DNA of 64,000 nucleotides from Dietzia timorensis (GCF_020742175.1 NZ_DYXM01000276.1:1-64000); one strand, 5' to 3'; shown: positions 1 to 9,452, numbered from the stretch's first letter. Notes: a model not told the origin generated them from the letters alone. Program-made: numbers and translations.

Positions 1-642
1 GCCCGCATCGGCCACTTCGTCGAGGCGCAGATCCTGCAGTCGCTGGGCGTGGACTACATCGACGAGTCCGAGGTTCTCACCCCGGCCGACTACTCGAACC
101 ACATCGACAAGTTCGACTTCACCGTGCCCTACGTGTGCGGTGCGACCAATCTCGGCGAGGCGCTGCGCCGTATCACCGAGGGCGCGGCGATGATTCGTTC
201 CAAGGGCGAGGCCGGCACGGGCGACGTCTCCAACGCCACCACCCACATGCGCCAGATTCGCGGCGAGATCCGCAAGCTCTCCTCGCTGCCCGAGGACGAG
301 CTCTACGTGGCCGCCAAGGAGCTCCAGGCGCCGTACCCGCTGGTCGCCGAGGTCGCGCGCGAGGGCAAGCTGCCCGTCGTGCTCTTCACTGCCGGTGGTA
401 TCGCGACGCCGGCGGATGCCGCGATGATGATGCAGCTCGGCGCCGAGGGTGTGTTCGTCGGTTCGGGCATCTTCAAGTCCGGGAATCCGGAACAGCGCGC
501 GAAGGCGATCGTCGAGGCCACCGCGAACTACGACGATCCGGACGTGCTTGCCCGCGTCTCGCGTGGACTCGGCGAGGCCATGGTCGGCATCAACGTCGAC
601 GATCTTCCCGAGCCGCACCGCCTCGCCGAGCGCGGCTGGTAG
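1..642 (+). CDS. pdxS: Pyridoxal 5'-phosphate synthase subunit PdxS (5' end outside window)
   Basis: This is the synthase half of the PdxS/PdxT enzyme, which makes PLP from ribose 5-phosphate, glyceraldehyde 3-phosphate and glutamine-derived ammonia. The frame is open from base 1, and 213 codons are present against about 295-300 for the family. The first codons ([10 protein letters not shown]) directly follow the segment that carries the first catalytic lysine in relatives, so that lysine lies just outside. The second lysine is present in [10 protein letters not shown], and the phosphate-binding [11 protein letters not shown] and [11 protein letters not shown] segments are intact. The stop is TAG at 640-642. 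The thioesterase follows after 18 bases and pdxT lies beyond it. Confidence 0.96.
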   Translation, partial: ARIGHFVEAQILQSLGVDYIDESEVLTPADYSNHIDKFDFTVPYVCGATNLGEALRRITEGAAMIRSKGEAGTGDVSNATTHMRQIRGEIRKLSSLPEDELYVAAKELQAPYPLVAEVAREGKLPVVLFTAGGIATPADAAMMMQLGAEGVFVGSGIFKSGNPEQRAKAIVEATANYDDPDVLARVSRGLGEAMVGINVDDLPEPHRLAERGW

Positions 643-660
643 ACGGAGGAGAGCGCAGCA

Positions 661-1482
661 ATGCCTTCACTTTCTCAGGTCACCGACATCGAGAGGATCG
701 ACCGGGACCTCTACCGCGGCGAGCCGATGGATTCGCAGCTGATCCGCACCTACGGCGGACAGATCGCGTGCCAGACGCTCACCGCGGCGGTGCGCACGGT
801 CGAGGACGACCGTTCGGTGCATTCGCTTCACGGATACTTTCTGCGCGCGGGCGACCCGAAAAAATCCACCGTGTTCACGGTGGACCGTGTGCGCGATGGC
901 CGTTCGTTCAGCACGCGGCGGGTATCCGCTCTGCAAGAAGGCGAGGTCATCTTTTCGATGAGCGCCTCGTTCCACGTGGGCGGTCAGGAGGGCCTCGAGC
1001 ACCAGGACCAGATGCCCGAAGTGGTCGGTCCCGAGGATCTGACCAACATCCGCGACCTCGAGTTCAGCGGCCAGCCCAAGGCCTTCTTCGACGAGTGGAC
1101 CGAGTGGGACATCCGCTTCATCCCCGCCGACCAGCAGAAGCTGTACCCGGTTCTCGCGGCCCAGCAGCGCGTGTGGTTCCGCTACACCGGCGAGCTGTCC
1201 GACGATCCGAACGATCACGTGTGCGCCCTGGCCTACATGTCGGATATGACCCTGCTCGGTTCCGCCCGGGTCCCGCACCCGGGAGTGGAAATTCAGGAAG
1301 CCTCGCTCGACCACGCGATGTGGTTCCAGCGCCCATTCCGCGCCGACGAATGGTTGCTGTACGACCAGACCTCGCCGTCCGCGTCGCATGGACGTTCGCT
1401 CACCCAGGGGCGCATTTTCGACGCGCACGGAAACGTCGTCGCCGCGGTCACCCAAGAAGGACTCACCCGCACGGGCGGCTGA
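661..1482 (+). CDS. tesB: Acyl-CoA thioesterase II (TesB family)
   Basis: A 273-residue double hot-dog thioesterase that hydrolyses acyl-CoA to free fatty acid and CoA. Family landmarks are HSLHGYFLRAGDP near residue 55 and the C-terminal block LDHAMWFQRPF...SPSASHGRSL...TQEGLTRTG, which carries the expected acidic, Ser/Thr and Gln active-site positions. Length matches TesB proteins. The ATG has a good ribosome site (ggaggaga) 8-15 bases upstream. It sits between pdxS and pdxT, as in M. tuberculosis (tesB2), although no metabolic link to PLP synthesis is obvious. Exact chain-length preference cannot be read from sequence. Confidence 0.9.
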   Translation: MPSLSQVTDIERIDRDLYRGEPMDSQLIRTYGGQIACQTLTAAVRTVEDDRSVHSLHGYFLRAGDPKKSTVFTVDRVRDGRSFSTRRVSALQEGEVIFSMSASFHVGGQEGLEHQDQMPEVVGPEDLTNIRDLEFSGQPKAFFDEWTEWDIRFIPADQQKLYPVLAAQQRVWFRYTGELSDDPNDHVCALAYMSDMTLLGSARVPHPGVEIQEASLDHAMWFQRPFRADEWLLYDQTSPSASHGRSLTQGRIFDAHGNVVAAVTQEGLTRTGG

Positions 1483-1522
1483 ACCGCCGCGCGGGGGTCC
1501 GCGACTTGAATATTAGGAACTC

Positions 1523-2161
1523 ATGCCCCAGGTTTCTCCCGCCCGAATAGGCGTTCTCGCCGTTCAGGGCAATTTTCGCGAGCACATCGCGAGTCTCGAC
1601 GCATGCGGCGCCGAAACGGTGCGCGTACGCCGCCCGTCGGATCTGGAGGGCATCGACGGGCTCGTGTTCCCCGGCGGGGAGTCGACCGCGATGTCCAACC
1701 TCATCCGCCTACACGAGCTGGAAGCGCCACTGCGCTCTGCACTCGCCGGCGGGCTACCGGTCTACGGCTCCTGCGCAGGCATGATCCTGCTCGCCGGCGA
1801 GGTACTCGACACCCGCGACGACGCCCTCAACTTCTCTGCACTCGACATCACCGTGCGCCGAAACGCGTTCGGGCGCCAGGTCGACTCATTCGAAACCGAC
1901 ATCCCGTTTGACGGCGGAGACCGCATCCACGCGGTGTTCATCCGCGCCCCGTGGGTGGAGAAGGTCGGCCCCGACGCGAAGGTTCTCGCCGAAGTCGCCG
2001 ATGATTCCGGCGCCCCGGTGGCCGTTGCGGTCCAGCAGGGGGGCGCACTCGTCACGTCCTTCCACCCCGAACTCACCGACGATCTGTCGGTACACGAACA
2101 CTTCCTGCAGATGGTCAACTTTCGCGCCGAAGGCCCGGGACGCCGCAGCGCTGTGCCGTAG
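1523..2161 (+). CDS. pdxT: Pyridoxal 5'-phosphate synthase glutaminase subunit PdxT
   Basis: The class I glutamine amidotransferase partner of PdxS; it releases ammonia from glutamine and channels it to the synthase. Of 212 residues, the oxyanion segment [12 protein letters not shown] (about residues 50-61), the nucleophile in GSCAGM (Cys about 81) and the His-Glu pair in SFHPELTDD near residue 185 are all visible. The tail GPGRRSAVP is short and non-conserved. The ATG follows an aggaa just upstream; spacing is short, so initiation may be weak or the message may begin close to the start codon. It lies 40 bases after the thioesterase. Confidence 0.95.
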   Translation: MPQVSPARIGVLAVQGNFREHIASLDACGAETVRVRRPSDLEGIDGLVFPGGESTAMSNLIRLHELEAPLRSALAGGLPVYGSCAGMILLAGEVLDTRDDALNFSALDITVRRNAFGRQVDSFETDIPFDGGDRIHAVFIRAPWVEKVGPDAKVLAEVADDSGAPVAVAVQQGGALVTSFHPELTDDLSVHEHFLQMVNFRAEGPGRRSAVP

Positions 2162-2185
2162 CCGTGCGCTCGCTTCGGTCACGTT

Positions 2186-2191
2186 TAGACT
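2186..2191 (+). promoter_or_regulatory. Candidate -10 box for yebC-ruvCAB
   Basis: TAGACT fits the actinobacterial -10 pattern TANNNT and lies in the 149-base gap after pdxT. No convincing -35 is seen. The yebC start is about 120 bases downstream behind an aaggagg ribosome site, so a substantial 5' UTR is implied. Confidence 0.3.
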
Positions 2192-2310
2192 GGAGGGAAA
2201 GCGTTGCACGGTTTCGCCGACAATTCTGCCCAGGCGGTACGAGGTTTTCGCATCCGGTGCGCGCGCGGACACATTGACTTCTCACGTTCCATTCCTAGAA
2301 GGAGGCGCTC

Positions 2311-3063
2311 ATGTCGGGCCATTCCAAGTGGGCAACCACCAAGCACAAGAAGGCCGCGATCGACGCCAAGCGCGGCAAGCTCTTCGCCAAGCTCGTCAAG
2401 AACATCGAGGTCGCGGCACGCACCGGCGGTGGCGACCCCGCCGGCAACCCGACTCTTTACGACGCGATCCAGAAGGCGAAAAAGAACTCCGTCCCGCAGG
2501 ACAACGTCGAGCGCGCCCGTAAGCGCGGCGCGGGCGAGGAAGCAGGCGGCGCCAACTGGGAAACCATCATGTACGAGGGCTACGGCCCTGGCGGTGTCGC
2601 TGTGCTCATCGAGTGCCTCACCGACAATCGCAATCGCGCGGCCGGCGAGGTTCGAACCGCTATGACACGCAACGGTGGCAATATGGCCGATCCGGGTTCG
2701 GTGTCCTATCTGTTCAGCCGTAAGGGCGAGGTTGTTCTCGACAAGGGCGACAAGACCGAGGACGACATCCTTATGGCTGTGCTCGAGGCCGGGGCCGATG
2801 AGGTGAACGACCTGGGCGAACAGTTCGAGGTCGTTTCCGAGCCGACCGATCTCGTCGCGGTCCGTACCGCGCTGCAGGAAGAGGGCATCGATTACGATTC
2901 CGCCGAACTCGGCTTCCGCGCCTCGGTTGAGGTCGAAGCCGATGCGGAACTGGCCCGCAAGGTGTTCAAGCTTATCGACGCACTCGAGGATTCGGACGAC
3001 GTGCAGAACGTCTACAGCAACATCGATGTCTCCGACGACGTGCTCGCCGAGCTCGACGCGTAG
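2311..3063 (+). CDS. yebC: YebC/PmpR family DNA-binding / translation-associated protein
   Basis: A 250-residue member of the YebC/TACO1 family. It begins [21 protein letters not shown], the signature N-terminus, and contains [14 protein letters not shown] and [19 protein letters not shown] blocks. Family members are described as transcriptional regulators near ruvC or as factors relieving ribosome stalling at proline stretches; which applies here is not visible. The start is preceded by aaggagg. It sits immediately upstream of ruvC with 30 bases between, the arrangement usual in actinobacteria. Confidence 0.95.
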   Translation: MSGHSKWATTKHKKAAIDAKRGKLFAKLVKNIEVAARTGGGDPAGNPTLYDAIQKAKKNSVPQDNVERARKRGAGEEAGGANWETIMYEGYGPGGVAVLIECLTDNRNRAAGEVRTAMTRNGGNMADPGSVSYLFSRKGEVVLDKGDKTEDDILMAVLEAGADEVNDLGEQFEVVSEPTDLVAVRTALQEEGIDYDSAELGFRASVEVEADAELARKVFKLIDALEDSDDVQNVYSNIDVSDDVLAELDA

Positions 3064-3093
3064 CGGTCCACCAGTTTTAGGAGCATGTAAAAG

Positions 3094-3708
3094 ATGCGCG
3101 TCATGGGAGTCGACCCCGGACTGACGCGCTGCGGCATGGCGCTCGTCGAGACGGGTAAAGGACGCGACGTCGTCGCGTTGGACGTTGACGTTGTCCGTAC
3201 CCCCTCGGATGAGCGCCTCGAGCTTCGCCTCAAGTCGATTTTCGAGGCCGCGTGTGAATGGATGGACGTCCACCAGCCCGACATCCTCGCGATCGAGAGG
3301 GTGTTCGCACAGAACCAGCGCAGCACGGCGATGGGGACCGCACAGGCGGCGGGGGTCGTGGCGCTTGCCGCCTCGTATCGATCGATTCCGGTGGACTTTC
3401 GTACGCCGTCCGAGGTCAAGGCCGCCATTACTGGAAATGGGCGTGCGGACAAGAAGCAGGTCACCACTATGGTTACGCGCATTCTCGGACTCCAGAAGCC
3501 TCCACAGCCTGCCGACGCCGCGGACGCCCTTGCGTTGGCGGTGTGCCATGCCTGGCGCGCCCCGGCCGAATCCCTGACCGCATCGCACGCCGGCACGGGT
3601 CAGGGGACTTTGTCGGGGTATGAGGCTAAGGTGGCTGCCGCGCTCAGTCAGCGCACCGATGCCGGCGAGTCGGCGGTCAGACAGCGCCCCTCGAATAAGA
3701 TTCGTTAG
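3094..3708 (+). CDS. ruvC: Crossover junction endodeoxyribonuclease RuvC
   Basis: Holliday-junction resolvase that cuts four-way junctions after RuvAB branch migration. The RNase H-like acidic residues are in place: Asp in [10 protein letters not shown] (about residue 7), Glu in [11 protein letters not shown] (about 68) and the C-terminal [14 protein letters not shown]. Length is 204 residues because of an Ala/Ser/Thr-rich C-terminal extension beyond the catalytic core, as seen in other actinobacteria. ATG at 3094 gives MRVMGVDPG; the second ATG at 3103 is possible but less usual. First of the ruvC-ruvA-ruvB set. Confidence 0.95.
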   Translation: MRVMGVDPGLTRCGMALVETGKGRDVVALDVDVVRTPSDERLELRLKSIFEAACEWMDVHQPDILAIERVFAQNQRSTAMGTAQAAGVVALAASYRSIPVDFRTPSEVKAAITGNGRADKKQVTTMVTRILGLQKPPQPADAADALALAVCHAWRAPAESLTASHAGTGQGTLSGYEAKVAAALSQRTDAGESAVRQRPSNKIR

Positions 3709-3763
3709 CTCGAGGTCAGGTCGGCCTGTCGCACCACGGAACTAGGAAGAGGCACACGTACGA

Positions 3764-4375
3764 ATGATTTCCACGCTGAGGGGCCGAGTCCTCGAGGTCG
3801 CATTGGGGCACTGCGTCATCGAGGCCGGAGGGGTCGGAATCCTCGTGCACGCGACGCCTACGGCACTGTCGACAATGCGCCGCGGGGAGGAAGGTTTCCT
3901 CCACACCACACTCGTCGTGCGGGAAGATTCGTTGACGCTCTACGGGTTCGAGTCGTCCGCCGCCCGGGAAGTGTTCGGACTCGTTCAGGGAGTCAGTGGT
4001 ATCGGTCCCCGCATCGCGCTTGCTGTGGTGGCAACGATGGACCCTGCCGACCTCGCGACGGCTGTCGCGAACGAGGACGTCAAGACGATTCAACGCGTGC
4101 CCGGAGTGGGCAAACGCACCGCCGAGAGGATGATCCTCGACCTGCGTGAAAAACTCGACGCATACGCCGATAACGGCGCCGCCCCCGACGCCTCGAACGG
4201 AACGACTGCCGTGGCCGTCGGCGGCCACGCCGACGTGATCACTGCGCTCGAAGGACTCGGTTTTCCCACCAAGGACGCCGCTGCGGCCGTCGCGAAGGTC
4301 TCGGAAGGCGAGCCGGACGTGGACTCAGCTGCCCTACTTCGACTCGCGCTCAAGCAACTTGGACCGGGTAAGTAG
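3764..4375 (+). CDS. ruvA: Holliday junction branch migration protein RuvA
   Basis: Tetrameric junction-binding subunit of the RuvAB motor, 203 residues. The N-terminal OB-fold begins [12 protein letters not shown]. Tandem helix-hairpin-helix motifs are in [14 protein letters not shown] and [19 protein letters not shown] (about residues 75-130). The C-terminal domain III that contacts RuvB is at about 150-203 ([18 protein letters not shown]). It lies 55 bases after ruvC and 8 bases before ruvB. Confidence 0.95.
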   Translation: MISTLRGRVLEVALGHCVIEAGGVGILVHATPTALSTMRRGEEGFLHTTLVVREDSLTLYGFESSAAREVFGLVQGVSGIGPRIALAVVATMDPADLATAVANEDVKTIQRVPGVGKRTAERMILDLREKLDAYADNGAAPDASNGTTAVAVGGHADVITALEGLGFPTKDAAAAVAKVSEGEPDVDSAALLRLALKQLGPGK

Positions 4376-4383
4376 GGGAGACC

Positions 4384-5484
4384 ATGACGCAGTTCTACGA
4401 CGGCGCTGAAAGTGACCCCGAGACCGAGCTCGAGGTCACGGCCACATCGATTACCCCCTTTGATTCCGATGCGGAAACGGCGCTTCGACCGCGCAGCCTC
4501 GACGAGTTTGTCGGTCAGGACTCGGTTCGAGAGCAGCTCCGCGTAGTCCTAACCGCGGCGAAGGCGCGTGATGAGGCTCCCGATCATCTCCTATTCGCCG
4601 GTCCGCCTGGGCTGGGAAAAACCTCGCTGGCGATGATCGTGGCTGCGGAGGTCAACGGCGCTCTCCGCCTCACCTCGGGCCCGGCGCTGGTAAGGGCAGG
4701 AGATCTGGCTTCGATCCTGACGAACCTGCAGCCTGGGGATGTTCTCTTCATCGACGAAATCCACCGGATGGCCCGCGAGGCCGAGGAAATGCTGTACCTC
4801 GCCATGGAGGACTACCGCATCGACGTCATGGTCGGAAAAGGTCCCGGAGCGAACTCCATCTCCCTCGATATCGCGCCGTTTACCCTGGTCGGCGCGACGA
4901 CACGATCCGGATCCCTCACCGGACCATTGCGAGACCGATTCGGTTTCACCGCAACGATGGACTTCTACGAGGATGCGGATCTGGCCCACATCGTTACCCG
5001 AACTGCGGGGATACTCGCGGTTCCACTCGAGGAGCGCGCGGCTGTCGAAATTGCCCGACGTTCACGTGGAACACCGCGCGTTGCCAATCGCCTTCTTCGC
5101 CGCGTGCGAGATTACGCCGAGGTCAAGAGCGATGGTCGGATCACACTGGAATTGGCTGATTCCGCGCTGCGAGTGTACGAAGTCGATGCAATCGGCCTGG
5201 ACAAGTTGGACCGGGCCGTTCTGCGAGCCCTCATGCAAATCCACGGCGGAGGTCCGGTCGGGCTCGGGAGCATCGCCGTCGCTGTCGGAGAGGAACGCTC
5301 TACTTTGGAAGAGGTCTGCGAGCCCTACCTCGTGCGAGCAGGCCTCATGGCGCGTACCCCGCGCGGCCGGGTCGCGACTCCGGCGGCCTGGGATCATATG
5401 GGGCTCCGGCAGTCGGAGTACACACAACGTGCCCCGTCAGACGAAGACCCGAATTCAACCGGCGAGGGCGGGCTATTTCCGTAG
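4384..5484 (+). CDS. ruvB: Holliday junction branch migration ATPase RuvB
   Basis: AAA+ hexameric helicase that drives branch migration with RuvA, 366 residues. Walker A is [14 protein letters not shown] (about residue 75), Walker [10 protein letters not shown], sensor 1 [10 protein letters not shown], arginine finger region PLRDRFGF, and a C-terminal winged helix ending [14 protein letters not shown] roughly 25-residue acidic N-terminal extension precedes the usual [12 protein letters not shown]. Translation is probably coupled to ruvA (8-base gap with gggaga ribosome site). Confidence 0.96.
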   Translation: MTQFYDGAESDPETELEVTATSITPFDSDAETALRPRSLDEFVGQDSVREQLRVVLTAAKARDEAPDHLLFAGPPGLGKTSLAMIVAAEVNGALRLTSGPALVRAGDLASILTNLQPGDVLFIDEIHRMAREAEEMLYLAMEDYRIDVMVGKGPGANSISLDIAPFTLVGATTRSGSLTGPLRDRFGFTATMDFYEDADLAHIVTRTAGILAVPLEERAAVEIARRSRGTPRVANRLLRRVRDYAEVKSDGRITLELADSALRVYEVDAIGLDKLDRAVLRALMQIHGGGPVGLGSIAVAVGEERSTLEEVCEPYLVRAGLMARTPRGRVATPAAWDHMGLRQSEYTQRAPSDEDPNSTGEGGLFP

Positions 5485-5499
5485 TACGTCGCCCTCGCC
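5461..5499 (+). terminator. GC-rich hairpin at the end of ruvB
   Basis: A perfect 10-bp inverted repeat, ggcgagggcg (5461-5470) and cgccctcgcc (5490-5499), spans the ruvB stop codon with a 19-base loop. No T-tract follows, so this is a candidate terminator or RNA-stabilising hairpin only. A new -10-like box for yajC lies 30 bases further on, which fits termination here. Confidence 0.4.
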
Positions 5500-5528
5500 C
5501 TAGTGTGCTGTTGCTCACGCTAAACCGG

Positions 5529-5534
5529 TAGGCT
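5529..5534 (+). promoter_or_regulatory. Candidate -10 box for yajC
   Basis: TAGGCT (TANNNT pattern) lies 47 bases before the yajC start and just after the ruvB hairpin. A recognisable -35 is lacking. Confidence 0.3.
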
Positions 5535-5581
5535 TTCGCGGGCGTAGGAAAAATTGTCCTTAGATTTGGAGTGAATTACCC

Positions 5582-5920
5582 ATGGAATTGTTGCTGCCGC
5601 TTCTCATTGTCGTGCTCTTCGGCTTGATGATCATGCAGATGGTTCGTCAACGGAAGACGATGAAGGAAGTTCAGGGGCTCCAGAACAGTCTTCAGCCCGG
5701 CGACCTTGTGATGACCACCGCGGGCCTGCACGCAAAGGTGGTGGCAACTTCCGAGGCGACACTCGATCTCGAAATCGCTCCGGGCGTCGTGTCCACTTGG
5801 GATCGCCGAGTTATTCGCGAGCGAATTACTCCGCAGGAGCAGCCTGCGACCCAGGATTTCAATTCCACAGAGTCCCCTGAGACTCCGGACAACCCCACGG
5901 GACCCGAGTCCGAGAAGTAA
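5582..5920 (+). CDS. yajC: Preprotein translocase accessory subunit YajC
   Basis: Small single-pass membrane partner of SecD-SecF. Of 112 residues, the N-terminal transmembrane helix (about residues 2-19, LLLPLLIVVLFGLMIMQM) is followed by the family QRKTMKEVQGLQNSLQPGD and VMTTAGLHAKV segments. The C-terminus after about residue 85 is a Pro/Glu/Ser/Thr-rich tail that looks unstructured. It lies upstream of secD and secF, the standard order, but the 207-base gap to secD contains its own promoter-like box and structured leader. Confidence 0.93.
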   Translation: MELLLPLLIVVLFGLMIMQMVRQRKTMKEVQGLQNSLQPGDLVMTTAGLHAKVVATSEATLDLEIAPGVVSTWDRRVIRERITPQEQPATQDFNSTESPETPDNPTGPESEK

Positions 5921-5975
5921 TTCCCATCCGCGCCGCGCCGCGCAAAGTGTTTGCGCTCGCTGCATTTGGAGCGGG

Positions 5976-5981
5976 TAGAGT
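5976..5981 (+). promoter_or_regulatory. Candidate promoter for secD-secF
   Basis: TAGAGT at 5976-5981, followed by aaac, resembles strong corynebacterial -10 regions. A TTGCGC at 5951-5956 could be the -35 with a 19-base spacer. Transcription from here would give a 5' leader of roughly 140 bases. Confidence 0.4.
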
Positions 5982-6036
5982 AAACGGGCCTCGCTTGCCG
6001 ATAGCTGCTGCGAGTAGGACCCACGAAGTAGCTCCG

Positions 6037-6096
6037 ATTGCCGGGGCGGGCCCGCGGCAATGAGCTGCCTCTCCAAGGGGCTCATCGTCGTTGCCG
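6037..6096 (+). other. Structured secD leader with two alternative pairings
   Basis: The leader holds ttgccg at 6038-6043, its complement cggcaa at 6055-6060, and a second ttgccg at 6091-6096. The middle element can pair with either copy. The upstream pairing gives an 11-bp hairpin (attgccg + gggc / gccc + cggcaat, one bulged base). The downstream pairing encloses a small gagc/gctc hairpin at 6062-6083. The secD ribosome site (aaggaaag, 6109-6116) follows 12 bases later. A regulatory role is inference. Confidence 0.35.
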
Positions 6097-6127
6097 GCCA
6101 CTAAGTGCAAGGAAAGACACCTCTACG

Positions 6128-7795
6128 TTGACTGCACCCAAAACGAACCGACGGAAAGATTCGCGACCACGTCCGTGGTGGTTGATGTCGATCTTCGGCC
6201 TTGTCACGATTTTTCTTTACCTACTCGCGTTCATGACGTCTTCGGGCGCGTTCGCACCGAAGCTGGGTATCGACCTGCAAGGCGGCACGCGAGTAACACT
6301 TGTACCGCGCGGTGAGCCCGACGAGGAGTCGATGCAGCAAGCCACCGACATCATTCGCGAGCGGGTCAACGGCCTCGGTGTTTCCGGGGCCGAGGTCGTT
6401 CTCGACGGAAGTAACATCGTCCTCACGGTTCCGGGCGAAGACGCGACGGCGGCCCGCGACCTGGGTGAGACCTCGAAGCTCACGATCCGCCCTGTGGTGC
6501 AGGTCGTCCCCATGGCCGACCCGTTCAATTTCGAACCGACGCCGGACACCGCCGGGGACCAGGCAGCCGCGGAAAAGGCGATCGAGGATGCCCGCGCGGA
6601 ACGCCAAGGTGATGATCAGGCCGCGCTTCAGCAGAAGCTCAATACGTGGAATTGTCCGGAAACCGATCTGCTCGCCGGCGTCGATAACCCTGACCAGTAC
6701 CTGCTCGCTTGTGGCGATGGACAGAAATACCTTCTCGCCCCTCAACCCAAGGTCGACGGAGCTCCCGAGGGGCCGGCAGGCTATCTCGACGGCGAGAAGA
6801 TCCAGCGAGACTCGGTGAGCGCGGGTTTCGACCAGCAGCGCGGTCAGATCCAAGTCGCCTTCCGTTTCAATGGTGGCCCCGTCAATGCGTCGATGACCTG
6901 GTCGCAGCTCACCCAGGAGTACCTGAACCAACAAGTCGCCATCCTCATGGACAACGAGGTCATCAGTGCGCCGGTCATCCAGGGCGTCACGCCGCCCGGC
7001 TCGCAGACCTCGATCACAGGCCTGGATGATATGGACACCGCTCAGTCGCTGGCATCCAATCTCCGCTTTGGCGCACTTCCGGTCTCATTCGAAGAGCCTA
7101 ACGTTGACAACGTCCCGGCGAGCCTCGGTCAGGCCTCACTGGAGGCCGGGCTCCTGGCAGGCGCCGTCGGGCTGCTCCTCATCCTCGGATATTCGCTGCT
7201 GTACTACCGAGTCATCGGTCTCCTTGCCTTCCTGTCGCTGGTATTCGCAATCGTGCTCACCTACGGCGTGCTGGTACTGCTGGGCAATTGGATCGGGTAC
7301 ACCCTCGACCTCGCAGGCGTTGCCGGCGTCATCATCGGTATCGGCATGACCGCCGACTCTTTCGTCGTCTACTTCGAACGAATAAAGGACGAACTCCGCG
7401 AAGGGCACAAATTCAGATCGGCAGTGCCTCGCGGCTGGAAGAACGCCTCCCGCACCATCGTGACGGGCAATATGGTGTCTGTCATCGGCGCCGTCGTGCT
7501 CTACGTACTGGCCATCGGTGAGGTTCGTGGATTCGCGTTCACACTCGGCCTCACGACAATCATGGACATCCTGGTCGCGTTCACCATCATGTGGCCGTTG
7601 GTGTACCTCGCGTCCACGAAGCCGGTCTTTTCGAAGAACTCGATGAACGGCCTCGGCGCGATGGAAGACCTTCGCGTCAAGGCTGCAGCCGAGCACCGTA
7701 GCGAGGCCTCGCGACGAAATACCGCAGCGTCCGAGCAAGCCGCGACCACAGCCGGCAGCACACCTTCTTCTCAGTCCAAGGGGGACGACGCCTGA
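6128..7795 (+). CDS. secD: Protein translocase subunit SecD
   Basis: RND-like membrane subunit that uses the proton gradient to help pull secreted proteins through SecYEG. The start chosen is TTG at 6128 (LTAPKTNRRKDSRPRPWW), 11 bases after aaggaaag; it gives 555 residues with the first membrane helix right after the basic stretch. A farther upstream start would add about 30 unrelated residues. Landmarks are GIDLQGGTRVTLVP after TM1, a large extracytoplasmic P1 region (about 50-350), then five clustered C-terminal helices with AGVAGVIIGIGMTADSFVVYF. Two P1 cysteines (NCPETD and LLACGDG) could form a disulfide. The stop overlaps the secF start (TGATG). Confidence 0.95.
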   Translation: MTAPKTNRRKDSRPRPWWLMSIFGLVTIFLYLLAFMTSSGAFAPKLGIDLQGGTRVTLVPRGEPDEESMQQATDIIRERVNGLGVSGAEVVLDGSNIVLTVPGEDATAARDLGETSKLTIRPVVQVVPMADPFNFEPTPDTAGDQAAAEKAIEDARAERQGDDQAALQQKLNTWNCPETDLLAGVDNPDQYLLACGDGQKYLLAPQPKVDGAPEGPAGYLDGEKIQRDSVSAGFDQQRGQIQVAFRFNGGPVNASMTWSQLTQEYLNQQVAILMDNEVISAPVIQGVTPPGSQTSITGLDDMDTAQSLASNLRFGALPVSFEEPNVDNVPASLGQASLEAGLLAGAVGLLLILGYSLLYYRVIGLLAFLSLVFAIVLTYGVLVLLGNWIGYTLDLAGVAGVIIGIGMTADSFVVYFERIKDELREGHKFRSAVPRGWKNASRTIVTGNMVSVIGAVVLYVLAIGEVRGFAFTLGLTTIMDILVAFTIMWPLVYLASTKPVFSKNSMNGLGAMEDLRVKAAAEHRSEASRRNTAASEQAATTAGSTPSSQSKGDDA

Positions 7796-8868
7796 TGAGC
7801 ACCACAATCGATAAGCCGAAGGGCTCGGCGGACGCTCCCGTACCAGGTGACACGGCGAAAAAGGAAAGCTGGCTCAACCGCCTATACACGGGTACCGGTG
7901 GCTTCCCAATCGTCCAGAAGCGCAAGTTCTATTACGCGCTATCACTGATCATTCTCCTCATCTGCCTCGGCAGCATCGTATTCCGCGGCTTCGCTCTAGG
8001 CATCGATTTCGAGGGCGGAACCAAGCTGTCGGTCCCGGCTGCGGGGGTGGATACGGAGGTCGCTTCGCAGATCGTTTCGGATGCGACCGGGGAAGAGGTC
8101 GCCGAGGCGCAGCTCATCGGCGCCGGCGGCGGCCGCCAGGTCGAGATCCAGATGCCGTTCCTGAGCACGCAACAGATCACGGACGCGAAAAACGCGCTGT
8201 TCGAGGAATACCAACCGGTGAACGCTGCCGGAGAAGTCTCACCCAACGCCATCGGTGATTCGAACCGTTCGGAATCCTGGGGCAGCGCCGTCACCAAACA
8301 GGCGGTCATCGCGCTGATCGCTTTCGTCGCGATCGTCTTCGTCTACATCATGATTCGATTCGAGGCAGCCATGTCTGCGGCCGCGATGGCATCGATGTTG
8401 TATGTCCTCGTGTTCACGGCGGGCATCTATTCGATCGTAGGCTGGGAAGTGACCCCCGCTATGGTCATCGGTCTGCTCACAATTCTCGGTTTCGCCCTGT
8501 ACGACACCGTCGTCGTCTTCGACAAAGTGCAGGAGAACACTGCGGGCATAAGGCACAGATCGAAGTTCACCTACGCCGAAGAAGCCAACCTCGCCGTCAA
8601 CCAGACGCTCATGAGATCGATCAACACCACGGTGATCTCGCTGCTGCCGCTCGCGGCGCTCGTCATCATCGCAGTGGTTATCCTCGGTGTCGGCACGCTG
8701 CGCGACCTGGCTCTTGTCCAGGTCGTGGGCATCTTCACCGGTACGTTGTCGTCCATTTTCCTGGCGACACCTCTACTGGTCGACATCAAAAACCGCCGCA
8801 AGGACATCAAGAAGCACGACGAGGCGGTACTGCGGCGGAGGCAGCAAGCGGAAGCGGCGTCCTCCTAG
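7795..8868 (+). CDS. secF: Protein translocase subunit SecF
   Basis: Partner of SecD in the SecDF complex, 357 residues. A cytoplasmic N-terminus leads to TM1 (about 45-65), FALGIDFEGGTKLSV, a short periplasmic-side domain, then five helices with IGLLTILGFALYDTVVVFDKVQEN (family motif) and a basic C-terminal tail. The ATG overlaps the secD stop by one base, so the two are translationally coupled and should be made in equal amounts. Confidence 0.96.
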   Translation: MSTTIDKPKGSADAPVPGDTAKKESWLNRLYTGTGGFPIVQKRKFYYALSLIILLICLGSIVFRGFALGIDFEGGTKLSVPAAGVDTEVASQIVSDATGEEVAEAQLIGAGGGRQVEIQMPFLSTQQITDAKNALFEEYQPVNAAGEVSPNAIGDSNRSESWGSAVTKQAVIALIAFVAIVFVYIMIRFEAAMSAAAMASMLYVLVFTAGIYSIVGWEVTPAMVIGLLTILGFALYDTVVVFDKVQENTAGIRHRSKFTYAEEANLAVNQTLMRSINTTVISLLPLAALVIIAVVILGVGTLRDLALVQVVGIFTGTLSSIFLATPLLVDIKNRRKDIKKHDEAVLRRRQQAEAASS

Positions 8869-8918
8869 CTACCGAGCACAACAGGTTCATCAGGCACCAC
8901 ACGAGGATGGTTTCGGCT

Positions 8919-9452
8919 ATGAGCGATTTCAGTGCCGCCAACGCGCTGATCGAACGGCACGCACGCCGCGTGCCCGATTTCCCGACGACCGGAGTCGAGT
9001 TCATCGACCTCACGCCGGTATTGGCCGACTCGGAAGCGTTCGACTGCGTTATCGACGCGCTCGGTGGCGAATGGTCGGACATCGACCTCGTAGCGGGGCT
9101 GGACGCGCGCGGTTTCCTCCTCGGCGCGGCAGTGGCTATGCACCTGAACACGGGCGTACTCGCCATTCGCAAGGCGGGGAAGCTGCCGCCCCCGGTGTTC
9201 TCACGCACGTATCAACTCGAATATGGCGAAGCCACCCTCGAAATTCCCGCCGAAGGCGTCGAACTGGCAGGTAAACGCGTCCTCGTCGTTGACGACGTAC
9301 TCGCAACAGGTGGCACGGTGGCCGCCGCAGTCGAGTTGCTCGGAGAGGCGGGCGCGGAGGTCGCGGGTATTTCTGTGGTACTTGAGGTCCCCGGATTGGG
9401 CGGTCGCGATAAACTCGTCGGACATAACGTTCGCTGTCTTTCCGCCGGATAG
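8919..9452 (+). CDS. apt: Adenine phosphoribosyltransferase
   Basis: Salvages adenine with PRPP to AMP. The type I PRTase PRPP motif is VLVVDDVLATGGT (about residues 121-133), and the family blocks RRVPDFPTTGVEFIDLTP and GLDARGFLLG are present. ATG at 8919 gives 177 residues; an in-frame ATG at 8907 sits directly on the gagga and is less likely. The gene lies between secF and rel, the same place as in M. tuberculosis. Confidence 0.93.
   Translation: MSDFSAANALIERHARRVPDFPTTGVEFIDLTPVLADSEAFDCVIDALGGEWSDIDLVAGLDARGFLLGAAVAMHLNTGVLAIRKAGKLPPPVFSRTYQLEYGEATLEIPAEGVELAGKRVLVVDDVLATGGTVAAAVELLGEAGAEVAGISVVLEVPGLGGRDKLVGHNVRCLSAG

Noticed and set aside
1511..1522. Leaderless start for pdxT (TATTAG 6 bases before ATG)
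   Set aside because: The last base of the box does not fit TANNNT and an aggaa close to the ATG can serve as ribosome site, so the case is too weak.
135..1550. A 471-codon plus-strand frame across pdxS and tesB
   Set aside because: Arg/Gly-rich out-of-frame shadow with no conserved features; both real genes are in other frames.
2185..3588. A 467-codon minus-strand open frame across yebC and ruvC
   Set aside because: Antisense shadow of two conserved genes; no ribosome site and no family resemblance.
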